Below are positions 1 through 8,242 of a stretch of 64,000 bases of DNA, piece after piece. The number at the start of each line of letters is the position of its first letter. Within the stretch, counting starts at the first letter, position 1. A program made the position numbers and the translations under genes. Where the stretch lies: assembly GCA_035935115.1 (NCBI GenBank), contig DASYXK010000005.1, forward strand, positions 62,001-126,000, written 5' to 3'. The stretch comes from TA-20 sp035935115 (lineage in GTDB: Archaea; Thermoproteota; Nitrososphaeria; Nitrososphaerales; Nitrosopumilaceae). A model generated the notes under the pieces. It had not been told where the DNA came from and searched no databases. It saw nothing but the letters and a program-made list of their open reading frames with translations.

Positions 1-181
1 CTCTACTATAATTTTGTGTTCACAAAGATAACATATCCACATTTCTATTCACCATATGTGCTGTAAAATATTTGATAAGCGTATGCCACATGAAAAACAT
101 ATCTTATGTGCAATTCATAGAAAATTTATCATTAATCTATTGAATATGAAAAATAAAGAAAAGGGAGAAGAGTTATTCTTC

Positions 182-1711
182 TTATTTGTTTCCAGTTGTC
201 GGATCTAAGATAAGCTTGTCCGTATTACCATGTTCAAAGTTGAACATGTTGTTAAGCGAACCTGCTTTTCTATCAAACGATTGCGGATCTGGTATCTGTC
301 CAATATTCCAGTTGTCCTCAATGAATTTGAGTATCGAGGATTGATCTGTTACTGAATGGTCTACAAAGTTCTCCTTTGCATATGGAGATATCACCATCAA
401 TGGCAATCTTGGACCATAACCACATCTGTCTTGATAGGCACCTGCTTTTGCAGTTCCACAACCAACATCCTGAGAAGGATCATTTGACTGATTGAGAATT
501 GGAGGCATCACATGATCATACCAACCGTCTGAATCATCATACGAGATGATTATTGCAGTATTCTTCCACTCATCCGTTTTTTGGAGTTTGTTGATTGTAT
601 CAACAATGAAGTGTTGCTCATCTATAGGATCAGAGTAACCTGGATGTCCATCTTGATACTTTGCTGCCTTAAGGAAGCTTACTGCTGGCATTTTTCCAGC
701 GTCTACTGCTGCCCAAAAGTCGGTAATATCATACTGGTGGTTTGCTTGGCCATTGTGTCCTATCTCGTCAACTGATGCTGGAGCAAGGTGGTGTTGATTT
801 GCCGTTGAGGCATAATACTCAAATGGCTCGTGGTGTGCGCTGTAATCATTTACAGTTGCACCAGCAATGTTCACATGAGTTGTGTGGCATACTGCTTTGT
901 GTGCAGGATTACCATCCCATGGTGTACTTGGTTTAAAGCCACCTTGGAACCATCCCCAAGTAACTCCTTTAGCATTAAGAAGATCACCTACATTCTTTCC
1001 ACCCATAGCTGTTGGTGCAAAACTTGAGCAATCATCATATGCTCCATCAGGATCTCCAATTATGGTATGATGTTCAACTGCGTCTGGAACATCAGATGTT
1101 GTAACATTGCCAGTTTCACCTGAGACCAAGTTCAACATTCCTGGAGTGGATGGACCAAATGTAGTGCCAAAGGAATTGTCACTCATAACAAAGTGTTGTG
1201 CATAATTCCACATTGCTGTGACTGTGTTTCCATCATAGTATCCCATCACAGTGCTTCCATCTGGATTACATCCGGGACCAATGTTAGAAACTGTTTCTAC
1301 AAATTTGTCAAGCAAACCGCCATCATAAGCCATTTGCTCTGGTTTGTAGTCATGATTCTCATCACATGTTATTGCTTGAGTCCTGTCTAACCTAAATGGT
1401 GTCTTGGAGTTGGGGTTGTTGTCTATTAGCGCCTTTGTCAAACCATTAGCAGATGGTGTATTTTCTGATGCCTTGAATTTAGGCTCACCATCTAGATTTG
1501 CTGCATTTGGATATGTAGCAAAATAGTGATCATATGAAACATTTTCTTGGAATATGACCACTACATGTTTGATCGGTGTCTTGGTATTTTGTCCACCATT
1601 TTGATCACCTTGGTTTTCATTTTCAGCATTTCCGATTGCCCAACCTGAGCTACTCAGGAAGAGAGATGTTATAAGAAGTCCAACGATTGTTGTTGTTAGA
1701 ATTTTCGTCAT
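182..1711 (-). CDS. Secreted phosphoesterase (phospholipase C / acid phosphatase family)
   Basis: A 509-residue protein that I assign to the PF04185 phosphoesterase family, which hydrolyses phosphoester bonds of phospholipids or phosphomonoesters outside the cell. An N-terminal hydrophobic signal peptide (about residues 4-25) is followed by an acidic Asn/Gln-rich linker. The family motif ENVSYDHYF starts at Glu56-Asn57, and later blocks include SYDDSDGWYDHV and GPRLPLMVISPY near the C terminus, both typical metal and substrate-site regions. Length matches the family. It stands alone, transcribed towards the left edge, so a role in phosphate scavenging is inference. The ATG start is supported because the signal peptide begins immediately after it. 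Confidence 0.9.
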   Translation of the reverse strand: MTKILTTTIVGLLITSLFLSSSGWAIGNAENENQGDQNGGQNTKTPIKHVVVIFQENVSYDHYFATYPNAANLDGEPKFKASENTPSANGLTKALIDNNPNSKTPFRLDRTQAITCDENHDYKPEQMAYDGGLLDKFVETVSNIGPGCNPDGSTVMGYYDGNTVTAMWNYAQHFVMSDNSFGTTFGPSTPGMLNLVSGETGNVTTSDVPDAVEHHTIIGDPDGAYDDCSSFAPTAMGGKNVGDLLNAKGVTWGWFQGGFKPSTPWDGNPAHKAVCHTTHVNIAGATVNDYSAHHEPFEYYASTANQHHLAPASVDEIGHNGQANHQYDITDFWAAVDAGKMPAVSFLKAAKYQDGHPGYSDPIDEQHFIVDTINKLQKTDEWKNTAIIISYDDSDGWYDHVMPPILNQSNDPSQDVGCGTAKAGAYQDRCGYGPRLPLMVISPYAKENFVDHSVTDQSSILKFIEDNWNIGQIPDPQSFDRKAGSLNNMFNFEHGNTDKLILDPTTGNK

Positions 1712-1897
1712 TGAGATGATATCATGAGTTCATGCATTTTTTGATTCTGCAAATAGATCACGTTACACTATTTATCAAATATTGTCAGATCGTAAAAATA
1801 AGTTTTTTATGCAGCGTACTCGATCAATTTTACAACTACATATGATCACAAAAAGATATAGTAAATCTTTAGATAAAATAAAACGATCGTTAAACTG

Positions 1898-1981
1898 CGG
1901 TCTACTAGGTCTTTAAGTATCGTCTTTCCTCAGATCAAGTAGACCGTTCCCCGCAATTAAACAGTTTATCATGTTTAATTG
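1898..1981. ncRNA. Candidate structured RNA: two intergenic hairpins
   Basis: Inside the 288-bp gap between the phosphoesterase and the ABM-domain gene, CGGTCTACT (1898-1906) pairs perfectly with AGTAGACCG (1938-1946) across a 31-nt loop. Immediately downstream, CAATTAAAC (1954-1962) pairs with GTTTAATTG (1973-1981), a 9-bp stem with a 10-nt loop, followed by an A-rich tract. The first stem core GCGGTCTAC recurs in the next intergenic region (2871-2936). A small RNA or paired transcription terminator is possible; strand cannot be decided. The rest of the gap (1712-1897) holds only AT-rich sequence. Confidence 0.4.
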
Positions 1982-1999
1982 ACAATATAAAAAAGAGAT

Positions 2000-2344
2000 T
2001 TAGATCACAGTTTTGGTTTCGTTATTTTCTGTTATTTTATTTGATTTTACTGACCTCAAATTAGTAAATTCAGGTTCTTGTTTACAATTTGGGTACAATA
2101 TGTCAACCCATTTTTTGAGGTATTTACTATTAGTATGGGTTTTTTCCGCATTTTTGTCCTTAAATGACATTACATGAATAAATGAGGCAGGATTGTCCTT
2201 TTCTTGAAATACTTCATAAACAAGAGTATTAGGTTCGTTTTCTCTTACAGAGTCAATAAATTCTAATAGTGCTTGTCTCACTAGGCGTAGTTTTTTCTTT
2301 TTTACTCTGTATCTTACAATTTTATTTACAGATGTCTCCATCAT
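2000..2344 (-). CDS. Antibiotic-biosynthesis-monooxygenase (ABM) fold protein
   Basis: A 114-residue protein with the layout of small dimeric alpha/beta-barrel ABM proteins (PF03992): a first strand with a Lys/Arg-rich stretch, a helix (LVRQALLEFIDSVREN), the NTLVYEVFQEKDNP segment, SFIHVMSFKD, and an HTNSKYLKKWV helix. Such proteins are quinol monooxygenases, haem-degrading enzymes or have unknown substrates; the sequence does not say which. The start is probably the second Met, because MMETS opens the frame. It is flanked on both sides by intergenic hairpins carrying the same GCGGTCTAC core. Confidence 0.65.
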   Translation of the reverse strand: MMETSVNKIVRYRVKKKKLRLVRQALLEFIDSVRENEPNTLVYEVFQEKDNPASFIHVMSFKDKNAEKTHTNSKYLKKWVDILYPNCKQEPEFTNLRSVKSNKITENNETKTVI

Positions 2345-2477
2345 ACATCTTTAGTTTTGTTCAATAAAAAATCTATTGTTATGTCACTAGCAGAATATAT
2401 TCACATCATATGGCAACACTGACTTTGACATGTATGAGATCGATATTCTTTTTTATACCTATAATCGATAGATCGGC

Positions 2478-2867
2478 GTGGCCATAGAAAAGACTGTTGA
2501 AGAGAAAATATGTAAATCCATTATGAATATAGACCAAAATGTACGTTCTGCTGTAGTTATGGACAAAAAGGGAAACGTGCTTCATAAAACAGCACATCGT
2601 ACATTCCCTGAACCAAGATTAGAAAAATGGAATGACATTCATTTCATGGAATGTACATTTGAAATTTACACGGGAGGAAAGTTTGATGATCTTTACGGTA
2701 CCATCAGATATCATCATTCAGAAAAAGACAATTTTATAATGTTTAGCTTCCCTTTTGATAAAAATGTCATTCTTGTTACATGTACAAAGAAAATTAGCCC
2801 AATTTCCTTTGCAACCAAAGTTGCCCAGTTGATAAACAGAGATACTGTTGAGATTCTTCAAAAATAA
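2478..2867 (+). CDS. Conserved thaumarchaeal protein, roadblock/profilin-like fold suspected
   Basis: A 129-residue soluble protein beginning with GTG. The opening helix with the IMNIDQNVRSAVVMDKKGNV stretch, an alternating strand region (FTFEIYTGGKF), and a C-terminal helix (FATKVAQLINRDTVEIL) resemble small sensory or roadblock-type domains that appear in many copies in ammonia-oxidising archaea (DUF6659-like). The fold guess comes from pattern only. It is divergent to the ABM-domain gene and followed by a 12-bp inverted repeat. No catalytic residues are evident. Confidence 0.6.
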   Translation: MAIEKTVEEKICKSIMNIDQNVRSAVVMDKKGNVLHKTAHRTFPEPRLEKWNDIHFMECTFEIYTGGKFDDLYGTIRYHHSEKDNFIMFSFPFDKNVILVTCTKKISPISFATKVAQLINRDTVEILQK

Positions 2868-2870
2868 CTA

Positions 2871-2936
2871 ATGCGGTCTACATGACTAAAGAGACTCGTA
2901 GGATTCGCAGGCACAATCAAAAATTGTAGACCGCAT
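2871..2936. ncRNA. Candidate structured RNA or inverted repeat with 12-bp stem
   Basis: ATGCGGTCTACA (2871-2882) pairs perfectly with TGTAGACCGCAT (2925-2936) around a 42-nt loop, starting four bases after a stop codon. The core GCGGTCTAC is identical to that in the hairpin at 1898-1946. The element lacks T-arm and anticodon-arm features, so it is not a tRNA. The rest of this 286-bp gap (2937-3153) shows no other structure I can support. Confidence 0.4.
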
Positions 2937-3153
2937 GATTAAGACATTGTTTACATTATCTAAGGATTTACTATAATTTTTCTATAGAATATGAGAAAAT
3001 TTGTTTTTCATATTCTGCCATCATGACTTTGTTGGATTTACAAACATTATGTAGAGATCGCTACTCATCCATACTGCTGTGGGCAAGCCAAGAAATGGTC
3101 GTCGGTTGTCATGTCTTTTGGTTTTATTTTCACTATCTTGTTTCTTTTCCATA

Positions 3154-3441
3154 TTAATTCACTACACATAATGACTTTCTTACGCACATCAATGTAGTAA
3201 TAGATTCGATGTAATCATTTTTGAAGATCTTCCAACGAATTATCTTCCTTAGAGATTCATGATCTGTCGCTTCTACTTTAGCCAGCATATCAAATTCACC
3301 AATGGTTCTATGAATATTTTTAACACCCTCGATTTTCTCAAGATTTTCAATGACTTGTTTTTCAAAACCTGGTTTACATCTTATAATTATATGGGCAGTA
3401 GCCATTTCGTGAGAATTTTGCATTTCACAAGTATCGCGCAT
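3154..3441 (-). CDS. Stand-alone Lrp/AsnC ligand-binding (RAM) domain protein
   Basis: A 95-residue protein consisting of the C-terminal RAM domain of Lrp/AsnC regulators without the helix-turn-helix. The alpha/beta sandwich begins MATAHIIIRCKPG, continues through the helix KQVIENLEKI and the GEFDMLAKVEA strand, and ends with SITTLMCV, matching the family pattern. Such stand-alone domains bind amino acids and can oligomerise with full Lrp proteins. The real start is probably the Met at residue 13 (nt 3405), since the first 12 residues do not fit the fold. No neighbour suggests a specific ligand. Confidence 0.8.
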   Translation of the reverse strand: MRDTCEMQNSHEMATAHIIIRCKPGFEKQVIENLEKIEGVKNIHRTIGEFDMLAKVEATDHESLRKIIRWKIFKNDYIESITTLMCVRKSLCVVN

Positions 3442-3538
3442 GACGATATTTTTGATATTTGATATCTAAGAGTTGTCTATGGTTTCTACAACTACTCCAT
3501 AAGGACTCATAGATTATGATTTTGAAGTTTAATTTTCT

Positions 3539-3724
3539 CTAGTGAATTAATTCTATTTTGTTGAAGCATTGGTCATGGATTTGCGGCTCTGTCTTTAAAT
3601 TACAATTGTTACATATTTTTTGCATCGTTCCTCTACACCCAGCACATACACAATATTTCATCAATAAACCTCCACAACCTCTACAAGATTCATCTGGCAT
3701 TGTTACTTTCATCAACTCCACCAT
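3539..3724 (-). CDS. Small zinc-ribbon protein
   Basis: A 61-residue protein with cysteines arranged CRGCGG, CVCAGC and ICNNC, which can form one or two zinc sites. The Cys spacing and a hydrophilic remainder suggest a nucleic-acid or protein-binding zinc finger. It lies between the RAM-domain gene and the divergent tRNA endonuclease gene. The function is unknown; coding status is supported by the regular CxxC pairs, which are unlikely by chance. Confidence 0.65.
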   Translation of the reverse strand: MVELMKVTMPDESCRGCGGLLMKYCVCAGCRGTMQKICNNCNLKTEPQIHDQCFNKIELIH

Positions 3725-3913
3725 TTCTGATTTAATTTAAAAATGATAAAAGTATTCAATATAGAATTATAGTACCAATGAGATGTATGTAGAATCTAGT
3801 TCTCTACGTGTTTGTAAGTACAATAACAAACAGTTTAGGGTTTTTGATTCCTCTCATTATCTTCTCTCTATCGATATAAGATTAATACTGGTGTAAATGA
3901 AAACAATCCTAAC

Positions 3914-4450
3914 TTGAAAGGCGAACTAATAGAAAATAGAATAGTAATCTGGAACATCCAAGATTCACGCACTCTATTTATGAATGGATATTATGGCAAG
4001 CCTGTAGGTATCGCCAAACCAAAACCAGATGAAATAACAGTACCGTTAATTTTAGATCTTATAGAAGGATTATACCTAGTCCAAAAATCAAAGATAAAGG
4101 TATTCAAGGCAAAAAAACTTCTAACAGAAAACAATCTACTTGAAATTTGCAGAGGAGAATACCATAACTTTGACAAAAAATATCTAGTCTACAAAGATTT
4201 TAGAGACAAGGGCTACATCGTCAATCCTGGAATTAAATTTGGTTGTGATTTTGCAGTATATCAAAAAGGTCCAGGCATTGACCACGCTCCATATCTAGTT
4301 CAGGTATACAATACAGGGGACACTGTCTCTGCTACAAGTGTAGTTTTAGCAGGAAGGCTAGCAACAACAGTAAAGAAACAATTCATCTTGGCAATCCCAA
4401 GAGGGGAGAAGAAAGTAGATTGTTTAGCTTTAGATTGGTGGAGAGCTTAA
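3914..4450 (+). CDS. endA: tRNA-splicing endonuclease
   Basis: A 178-residue archaeal EndA that cuts the bulge-helix-bulge at pre-tRNA introns. The C-terminal catalytic domain shows the conserved block GIKFGCDFAVY with Tyr116, His124 in GPGIDHAPYLVQV, and a Lys at 154/155 in TTVKKQFILAI, which together form the RNase-A-like Tyr/His/Lys triad. Length equals the homotetrameric archaeal form. The start is TTG; an ATG 17 nt upstream (3897) is out of frame and runs into a stop after six codons. Its 3' end overlaps the next convergent gene by four bases. This window itself contains a substrate, the intron-bearing tRNA-Ser at 56093-56188. Confidence 0.93.
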   Translation: MKGELIENRIVIWNIQDSRTLFMNGYYGKPVGIAKPKPDEITVPLILDLIEGLYLVQKSKIKVFKAKKLLTENNLLEICRGEYHNFDKKYLVYKDFRDKGYIVNPGIKFGCDFAVYQKGPGIDHAPYLVQVYNTGDTVSATSVVLAGRLATTVKKQFILAIPRGEKKVDCLALDWWRA

Positions 4451-4836
4451 TGCAGATTGTTTTTAATGTGTGATGCTATCTTGTCATAAACTGCAAACTG
4501 TTCTTTTGAAATTCCAAGTTCATAATTGCTTTTCCACCTGCCATGTATTCTAACGCCATTTTTTGTTGGATCTACCCAGATGAATGCATCATGGTAAGAT
4601 AATTTTGTAATCATACCAGCAAGTTCGTTATCAGCATTTAGAATATCAGCCATTCTTCCTCCAACCCATTCTACACCTACCACTTTTTTAGAGCCAAAAT
4701 GACCCTGAGTTTTTGGTTTTGATTCAGCAAGAAAACTATCGTCGCTTTGGCTTACATTTGCTTTAACTATAAAGTGAGCCTGAAAACGGTCTTGTGCGCC
4801 CCATGGTAAAGGAAGTATGTTTTGCGTCAAATCCAC
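4447..4836 (-). CDS. Conserved hypothetical protein
   Basis: A 129-residue soluble protein that I do not recognise. It has alternating beta-strand-like segments (RFQAHFIVKANV, KKVVGVEWVGGRMADIL, AFIWVDP, GVRIHGRW) and a C-terminal helix (QFAVYDKIASHIKNNL). No cysteines and no membrane segment are present. It shares one base with the end of the gene upstream at 4836, so the two are probably co-transcribed, and it overlaps endA convergently by four bases. Confidence 0.6.
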   Translation of the reverse strand: MDLTQNILPLPWGAQDRFQAHFIVKANVSQSDDSFLAESKPKTQGHFGSKKVVGVEWVGGRMADILNADNELAGMITKLSYHDAFIWVDPTKNGVRIHGRWKSNYELGISKEQFAVYDKIASHIKNNLH

Positions 4837-5072
4837 TAACCTTTTTGAATTACCTGCACAATGTCAATGTTAGAGTTTTTTATTTTAACGCAACCGTGGT
4901 TTGTAGTCATAATTGGAGAATGGGTAAAACTTCCGCTATAATAATCGCCTTTTTCAACATCGTCAGTGCCAATTTCTTTTGTCTCAGCTTCTATTCCTAT
5001 GTGTTCTAAAAGATCGCAGAACTCTTCATTTTTGTTTTTTTGTACAAAAGTGTCTTGCTCAGAATCGTGCAT
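4836..5072 (-). CDS. Small conserved hypothetical protein
   Basis: A 78-residue acidic protein beginning ATG. The N-terminal helix is rich in Glu/Asp (FCDLLEHIGIEAETKEIGTDD) and is followed by a strand-like segment with THSPIMTTNHGCVKIKN and a short C-terminal IDIVQVI strand. The stop overlaps the next gene, which points to translational coupling. I recognise no family. Confidence 0.5.
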   Translation of the reverse strand: MHDSEQDTFVQKNKNEEFCDLLEHIGIEAETKEIGTDDVEKGDYYSGSFTHSPIMTTNHGCVKIKNSNIDIVQVIQKG

Positions 5073-5179
5073 GCGTCAAGGTAAATTTCACCCTCAAATA
5101 AATATTAGTCTTAGAACTACATTAGCACAAAACAGAGCAATCGGAATAAATAATCGAAAAATATAGCCAACTTCTGTTA

Positions 5180-6964
5180 ATGCTAAAATTTCAAGGAAAA
5201 GTTGCAGTTATCACTGGTAGCGGCACTGGAATTGGAAAGGCCATAGCAATAAAATTTGCTGAAAATGGTGCAAGCATTGTCATACTTGGCAGAAGAAAAG
5301 AGCCCCTTGAAGAAACTGCAAAGAGTTTGAAAGAAATTATTGACAAAGTAAAGAGTAGCGCATTTATTAAAATTTTTGCAGGAGTTGATGTCAGTGATGA
5401 AGAGGGGGTATCACGTATGTTTGATGAACTAAAATCATCAGGGAATGTAGACATTCTAGTCAACAATGCAGGAGTTTCTGGACCAGTAACATGTTTTGCA
5501 AACTCACCAATTACAGAATTTAAAAGCACAGTTGCCATTCACCTTACAGGAACTTTTTGGACATCAGTTCAAGCACTAAAAGCAATGAAGAGAGGTTGCA
5601 AAATCATTACAATTTCAACATTTTTCACAGAAGAGCGTCCCCTAGAGCAAAGACCATACAGGTTTAGGAGTCCATACACTGCATCACAGGGAGCAAAAAA
5701 TAGACTAGCTGAGGCAATGTCATGGGAACTAACAGAGAAGGGAATTATTTCAATAGCAACAAATCCAGGACCTGTCCATTCTGACAGAATTTACAAAACA
5801 GTATATCCAAAAGCAGCTGCTGAATTTATGAGAGTCAGTGGCTTTGAAAGCTTGACTCCGCAGGAAGTAGAAGAAGTCAACAACGACATACTACCTTTGA
5901 TGGGAGAAGAAGAACAAACAGTAAAAGATGGAATTAAAAACGCTACTGCAAAATTAGCAAAACTAAAAAACATAACATCTGAATCAGAGATAGAAAAACT
6001 TGGTAAAACAATCTCTTCCTTGCTTGCAAAGATTCAACAAATTGCAGAAAAAATTCAGAACAATACAAGCAAAATGATAGCTGATGAGCAATTTTTGTCC
6101 CAATCCCAAGTAGCAGAAACAGTACTGTCTTTGTGTGATGAAGAAATATCAAAAATTCTCAATGGCAAAGTCATACCAGGAGACAGGGTGTTTTACCCAG
6201 TCAAGCCACACATTTCATCCTCTATTCCTGAATCACAAATTGACTTTAATGGCAAGGTTGTTGTGTTTACTGCAGATATTACGGAGAGCTCTGACATATC
6301 ACGCATAGAATTTCTTGCCCAAAATATTGAAAAAAATGATGGCAAAGCAGTTATTCTCTTATCAAAAAACAGTCCGCAACAAGCACAAGAACAACTATCT
6401 AAATTTCATTCACACCCAATTGACTTGTCAAATCAAGAACAAGTGAGAAGATTTTTTAAAACTGCGTCAGAAAAAATAGGGACAATTTCAACCATAATTC
6501 ATGTAACAGGCAAAGTTCCTTCTTTTGCAAAACTGACAGAAATTACCAGATCACAGTGGGACGGATTGGTTGACAAATTCATAAACATCCCAGCCATAGT
6601 AGGACAGGAAGCTCTCAATATTTTCGTACCTGGCGGCTCCAAGAACCCACCGCTTTTCAAAGGAAAGTCAGGCACCATAGTAATCATAGGTCCTGACTTG
6701 CCATCAGGTCCAAAAGTATCTGGTCTAGACAGAGCTAGAGTAGAAGTTTTCCGAGGAGCACTACGACCATTTGCTACAACTGTCAACCAGGAGCTAAGTG
6801 ATGTCCTCAAGTCAAATCTAAGAGCATTCCTAGTTTTGCCAGGAAGCATAGACGGAACAGAGCCAAGCAATGAAAGAATTTTCAGCGCAATTAAATATTT
6901 CAGTTCTGGAAAGGCCACACAGAGCTCTGAAGTTATTTACTGTCCTGATGAAACAAGATCCTGA
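5180..6964 (+). CDS. Two-module SDR protein, malonyl-CoA reductase-like
   Basis: A 594-residue protein. Residues 1-220 form a short-chain dehydrogenase with the NAD(P) motif TGSGTGIG (12-19), NNAG, the ISTFF strand, and Tyr166 in the active-site helix. The block PGPVHSDRIYKTVYP follows, then a helical insertion (about 240-340), and then a second degenerate Rossmann-like module that starts FNGKVVVFTAD and lacks a GxxxGxG loop. This order matches, from memory, the C-terminal half of Chloroflexus malonyl-CoA reductase, including its PGPVEGDR block. Oddly, the usual YxxxK is YTASQ here, so Gln170 replaces the catalytic Lys (Lys173 is nearby). It overlaps the following hot-dog gene by one base (TGATG). 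Role in carbon fixation is inference. Confidence 0.75.
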   Translation: MLKFQGKVAVITGSGTGIGKAIAIKFAENGASIVILGRRKEPLEETAKSLKEIIDKVKSSAFIKIFAGVDVSDEEGVSRMFDELKSSGNVDILVNNAGVSGPVTCFANSPITEFKSTVAIHLTGTFWTSVQALKAMKRGCKIITISTFFTEERPLEQRPYRFRSPYTASQGAKNRLAEAMSWELTEKGIISIATNPGPVHSDRIYKTVYPKAAAEFMRVSGFESLTPQEVEEVNNDILPLMGEEEQTVKDGIKNATAKLAKLKNITSESEIEKLGKTISSLLAKIQQIAEKIQNNTSKMIADEQFLSQSQVAETVLSLCDEEISKILNGKVIPGDRVFYPVKPHISSSIPESQIDFNGKVVVFTADITESSDISRIEFLAQNIEKNDGKAVILLSKNSPQQAQEQLSKFHSHPIDLSNQEQVRRFFKTASEKIGTISTIIHVTGKVPSFAKLTEITRSQWDGLVDKFINIPAIVGQEALNIFVPGGSKNPPLFKGKSGTIVIIGPDLPSGPKVSGLDRARVEVFRGALRPFATTVNQELSDVLKSNLRAFLVLPGSIDGTEPSNERIFSAIKYFSSGKATQSSEVIYCPDETRS

Positions 6965-7440
6965 TGAAGAAGTTTTCTGAACTCAAAGTAGGTGACGAAT
7001 TTTTTTCAGAATGCAAAATTTCATTATCTGAACTTGAAAGTTATCTTGCCTTTTCTAAGATAAAAAATGTAATATACGAAAATAATGAAAACATGAAAAA
7101 AGAAACCAGTACAATGATTTCTGGCAGAGCTATTCTAGGAAGAATGGAAGGAGAATTTACAAGACTAAAAGAAATGTATGGGAATTTGTTGATTTTTTAC
7201 GGCATGGATGGCGATCCCGGATGGAAAAACAGGCACGCCAGATTTCTAAAACCTCTTTACACCAACGAAAATCTGAAGATCAAATTTAAAATATCTGAGA
7301 AAACAGATCTTAACGAAAATTACGGGCTTTTAGCAATAGATTTTGAAGGCTCAAAAGACAATGGCGAACTTGTTGTGGTGTCAAAACGTAACTTGTATCA
7401 GATCAAAAAGGAACCCTCAGAGAATCAGCAAAAAGCTTGA
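6964..7440 (+). CDS. MaoC-like hot-dog domain protein
   Basis: A 158-residue protein with the look of a MaoC/FAS1A dehydratase-type hot-dog fold: FSELKVGDEFF at the N terminus is the typical opening of MaoC proteins, a central GRAILGRMEGEFTRL helix occupies the position of the hot-dog helix, and the C-terminal strands run YGLLAIDFEGSKDN and ELVVVSKRNLYQI. The canonical dehydratase Asp and His pair is not obvious, so activity is uncertain. The ATG overlaps the stop of the SDR gene, implying a coupled operon acting on acyl-CoA substrates. Its 3' end overlaps the convergent permease gene by 38 bases. Confidence 0.65.
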   Translation: MKKFSELKVGDEFFSECKISLSELESYLAFSKIKNVIYENNENMKKETSTMISGRAILGRMEGEFTRLKEMYGNLLIFYGMDGDPGWKNRHARFLKPLYTNENLKIKFKISEKTDLNENYGLLAIDFEGSKDNGELVVVSKRNLYQIKKEPSENQQKA

Positions 7441-8173
7441 TGGCAGTAATTACAAGTACCACCGTAACAAGAATTCTCAGTTTTTTCTCTTCTACTTGTA
7501 GTGAAAGTTTGCTACCAACTAAGCCTCCTGCAAATGCGCCAATTGAGAGAAAAAGGGCCTGGTAAAAATCAGGATGACCCAAAAGTGCGTGTGCAATCAT
7601 GCCAGAAGCTGATGCAAATAACAAAATAAACTGAGAAGTAGGAGCTGCCATTTTCATTGAAAGGCCAATTGCTATCACCATTAAAGGAACAAACACTACG
7701 CCCCCTCCTATACCAAACAGACTTGAAATTATTCCAGCAAAAAAACTAGCACCAACTGCTAAGACCATTATTTGTTTTGAAAGATTGTAGTCTTTGGATT
7801 CCATCTTTCGTTTTAAAAAAATGTATATGCTTGATGCTAAAAGTACGATACCAAACAATATCTTAAACGATGATGGAGTAATTCCGTCTGAAATGTATGC
7901 CCCAAGTATTGTGCCAGGTATTGAAAGTAATCCAAGCTTCAAACCTAGCGAGTATTCTATGCGTTTTTGTTTTGCATAGGACGCTGTAGACGCAACAGCA
8001 TTACTAAATGCAGCAAAAAGACTATTGCTTGCTGCAAGTTGAGGCGAAAATCCAAAAAATGTCAAAATCGGTACAACGACAAACCCACCTCCCAGTCCAA
8101 CCATTGAACCAATAATTCCTGCAGCAAATCCAAGTAATATCAATCCCAAATATTCAAACATTACAAACACCAA
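7403..8173 (-). CDS. TauE/SafE family membrane permease
   Basis: A 256-residue integral membrane protein with about eight hydrophobic helices and the internal duplication of the TauE/SafE (PF01925) family: GFAAGIIGSMVGLGGGFVVV near the N terminus and FFAGIISSLFGIGGGVVFVP in the second half. Members export sulfite, sulfoacetate or other organosulfur anions or act as anion permeases. Length is usual for archaeal members. A link to the sulfur genes further along is possible but not shown by adjacency. Confidence 0.88.
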   Translation of the reverse strand: MVFVMFEYLGLILLGFAAGIIGSMVGLGGGFVVVPILTFFGFSPQLAASNSLFAAFSNAVASTASYAKQKRIEYSLGLKLGLLSIPGTILGAYISDGITPSSFKILFGIVLLASSIYIFLKRKMESKDYNLSKQIMVLAVGASFFAGIISSLFGIGGGVVFVPLMVIAIGLSMKMAAPTSQFILLFASASGMIAHALLGHPDFYQALFLSIGAFAGGLVGSKLSLQVEEKKLRILVTVVLVITAIKLFADSLRVPF

Positions 8174-8242
8174 CGGCTACTGCAGATTAAACGAGTACGT
8201 CAACCTTAATGAACCAAGAAATATAGCAAAGCTCCAGATTCA

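Noticed and set aside
2406..2597. 63-residue minus frame
   Set aside because: Antisense to the start of the roadblock-like gene and lacking a motif.
2871..2936. Possible tRNA
   Set aside because: Only one stem; no T-arm, D-arm or anticodon arm, and the loop is not tRNA-like.
6241..6960. Second active SDR in the two-module protein
   Set aside because: The second module lacks a GxxxGxG loop and a YxxxK motif, so a second oxidoreductase site is not supported.
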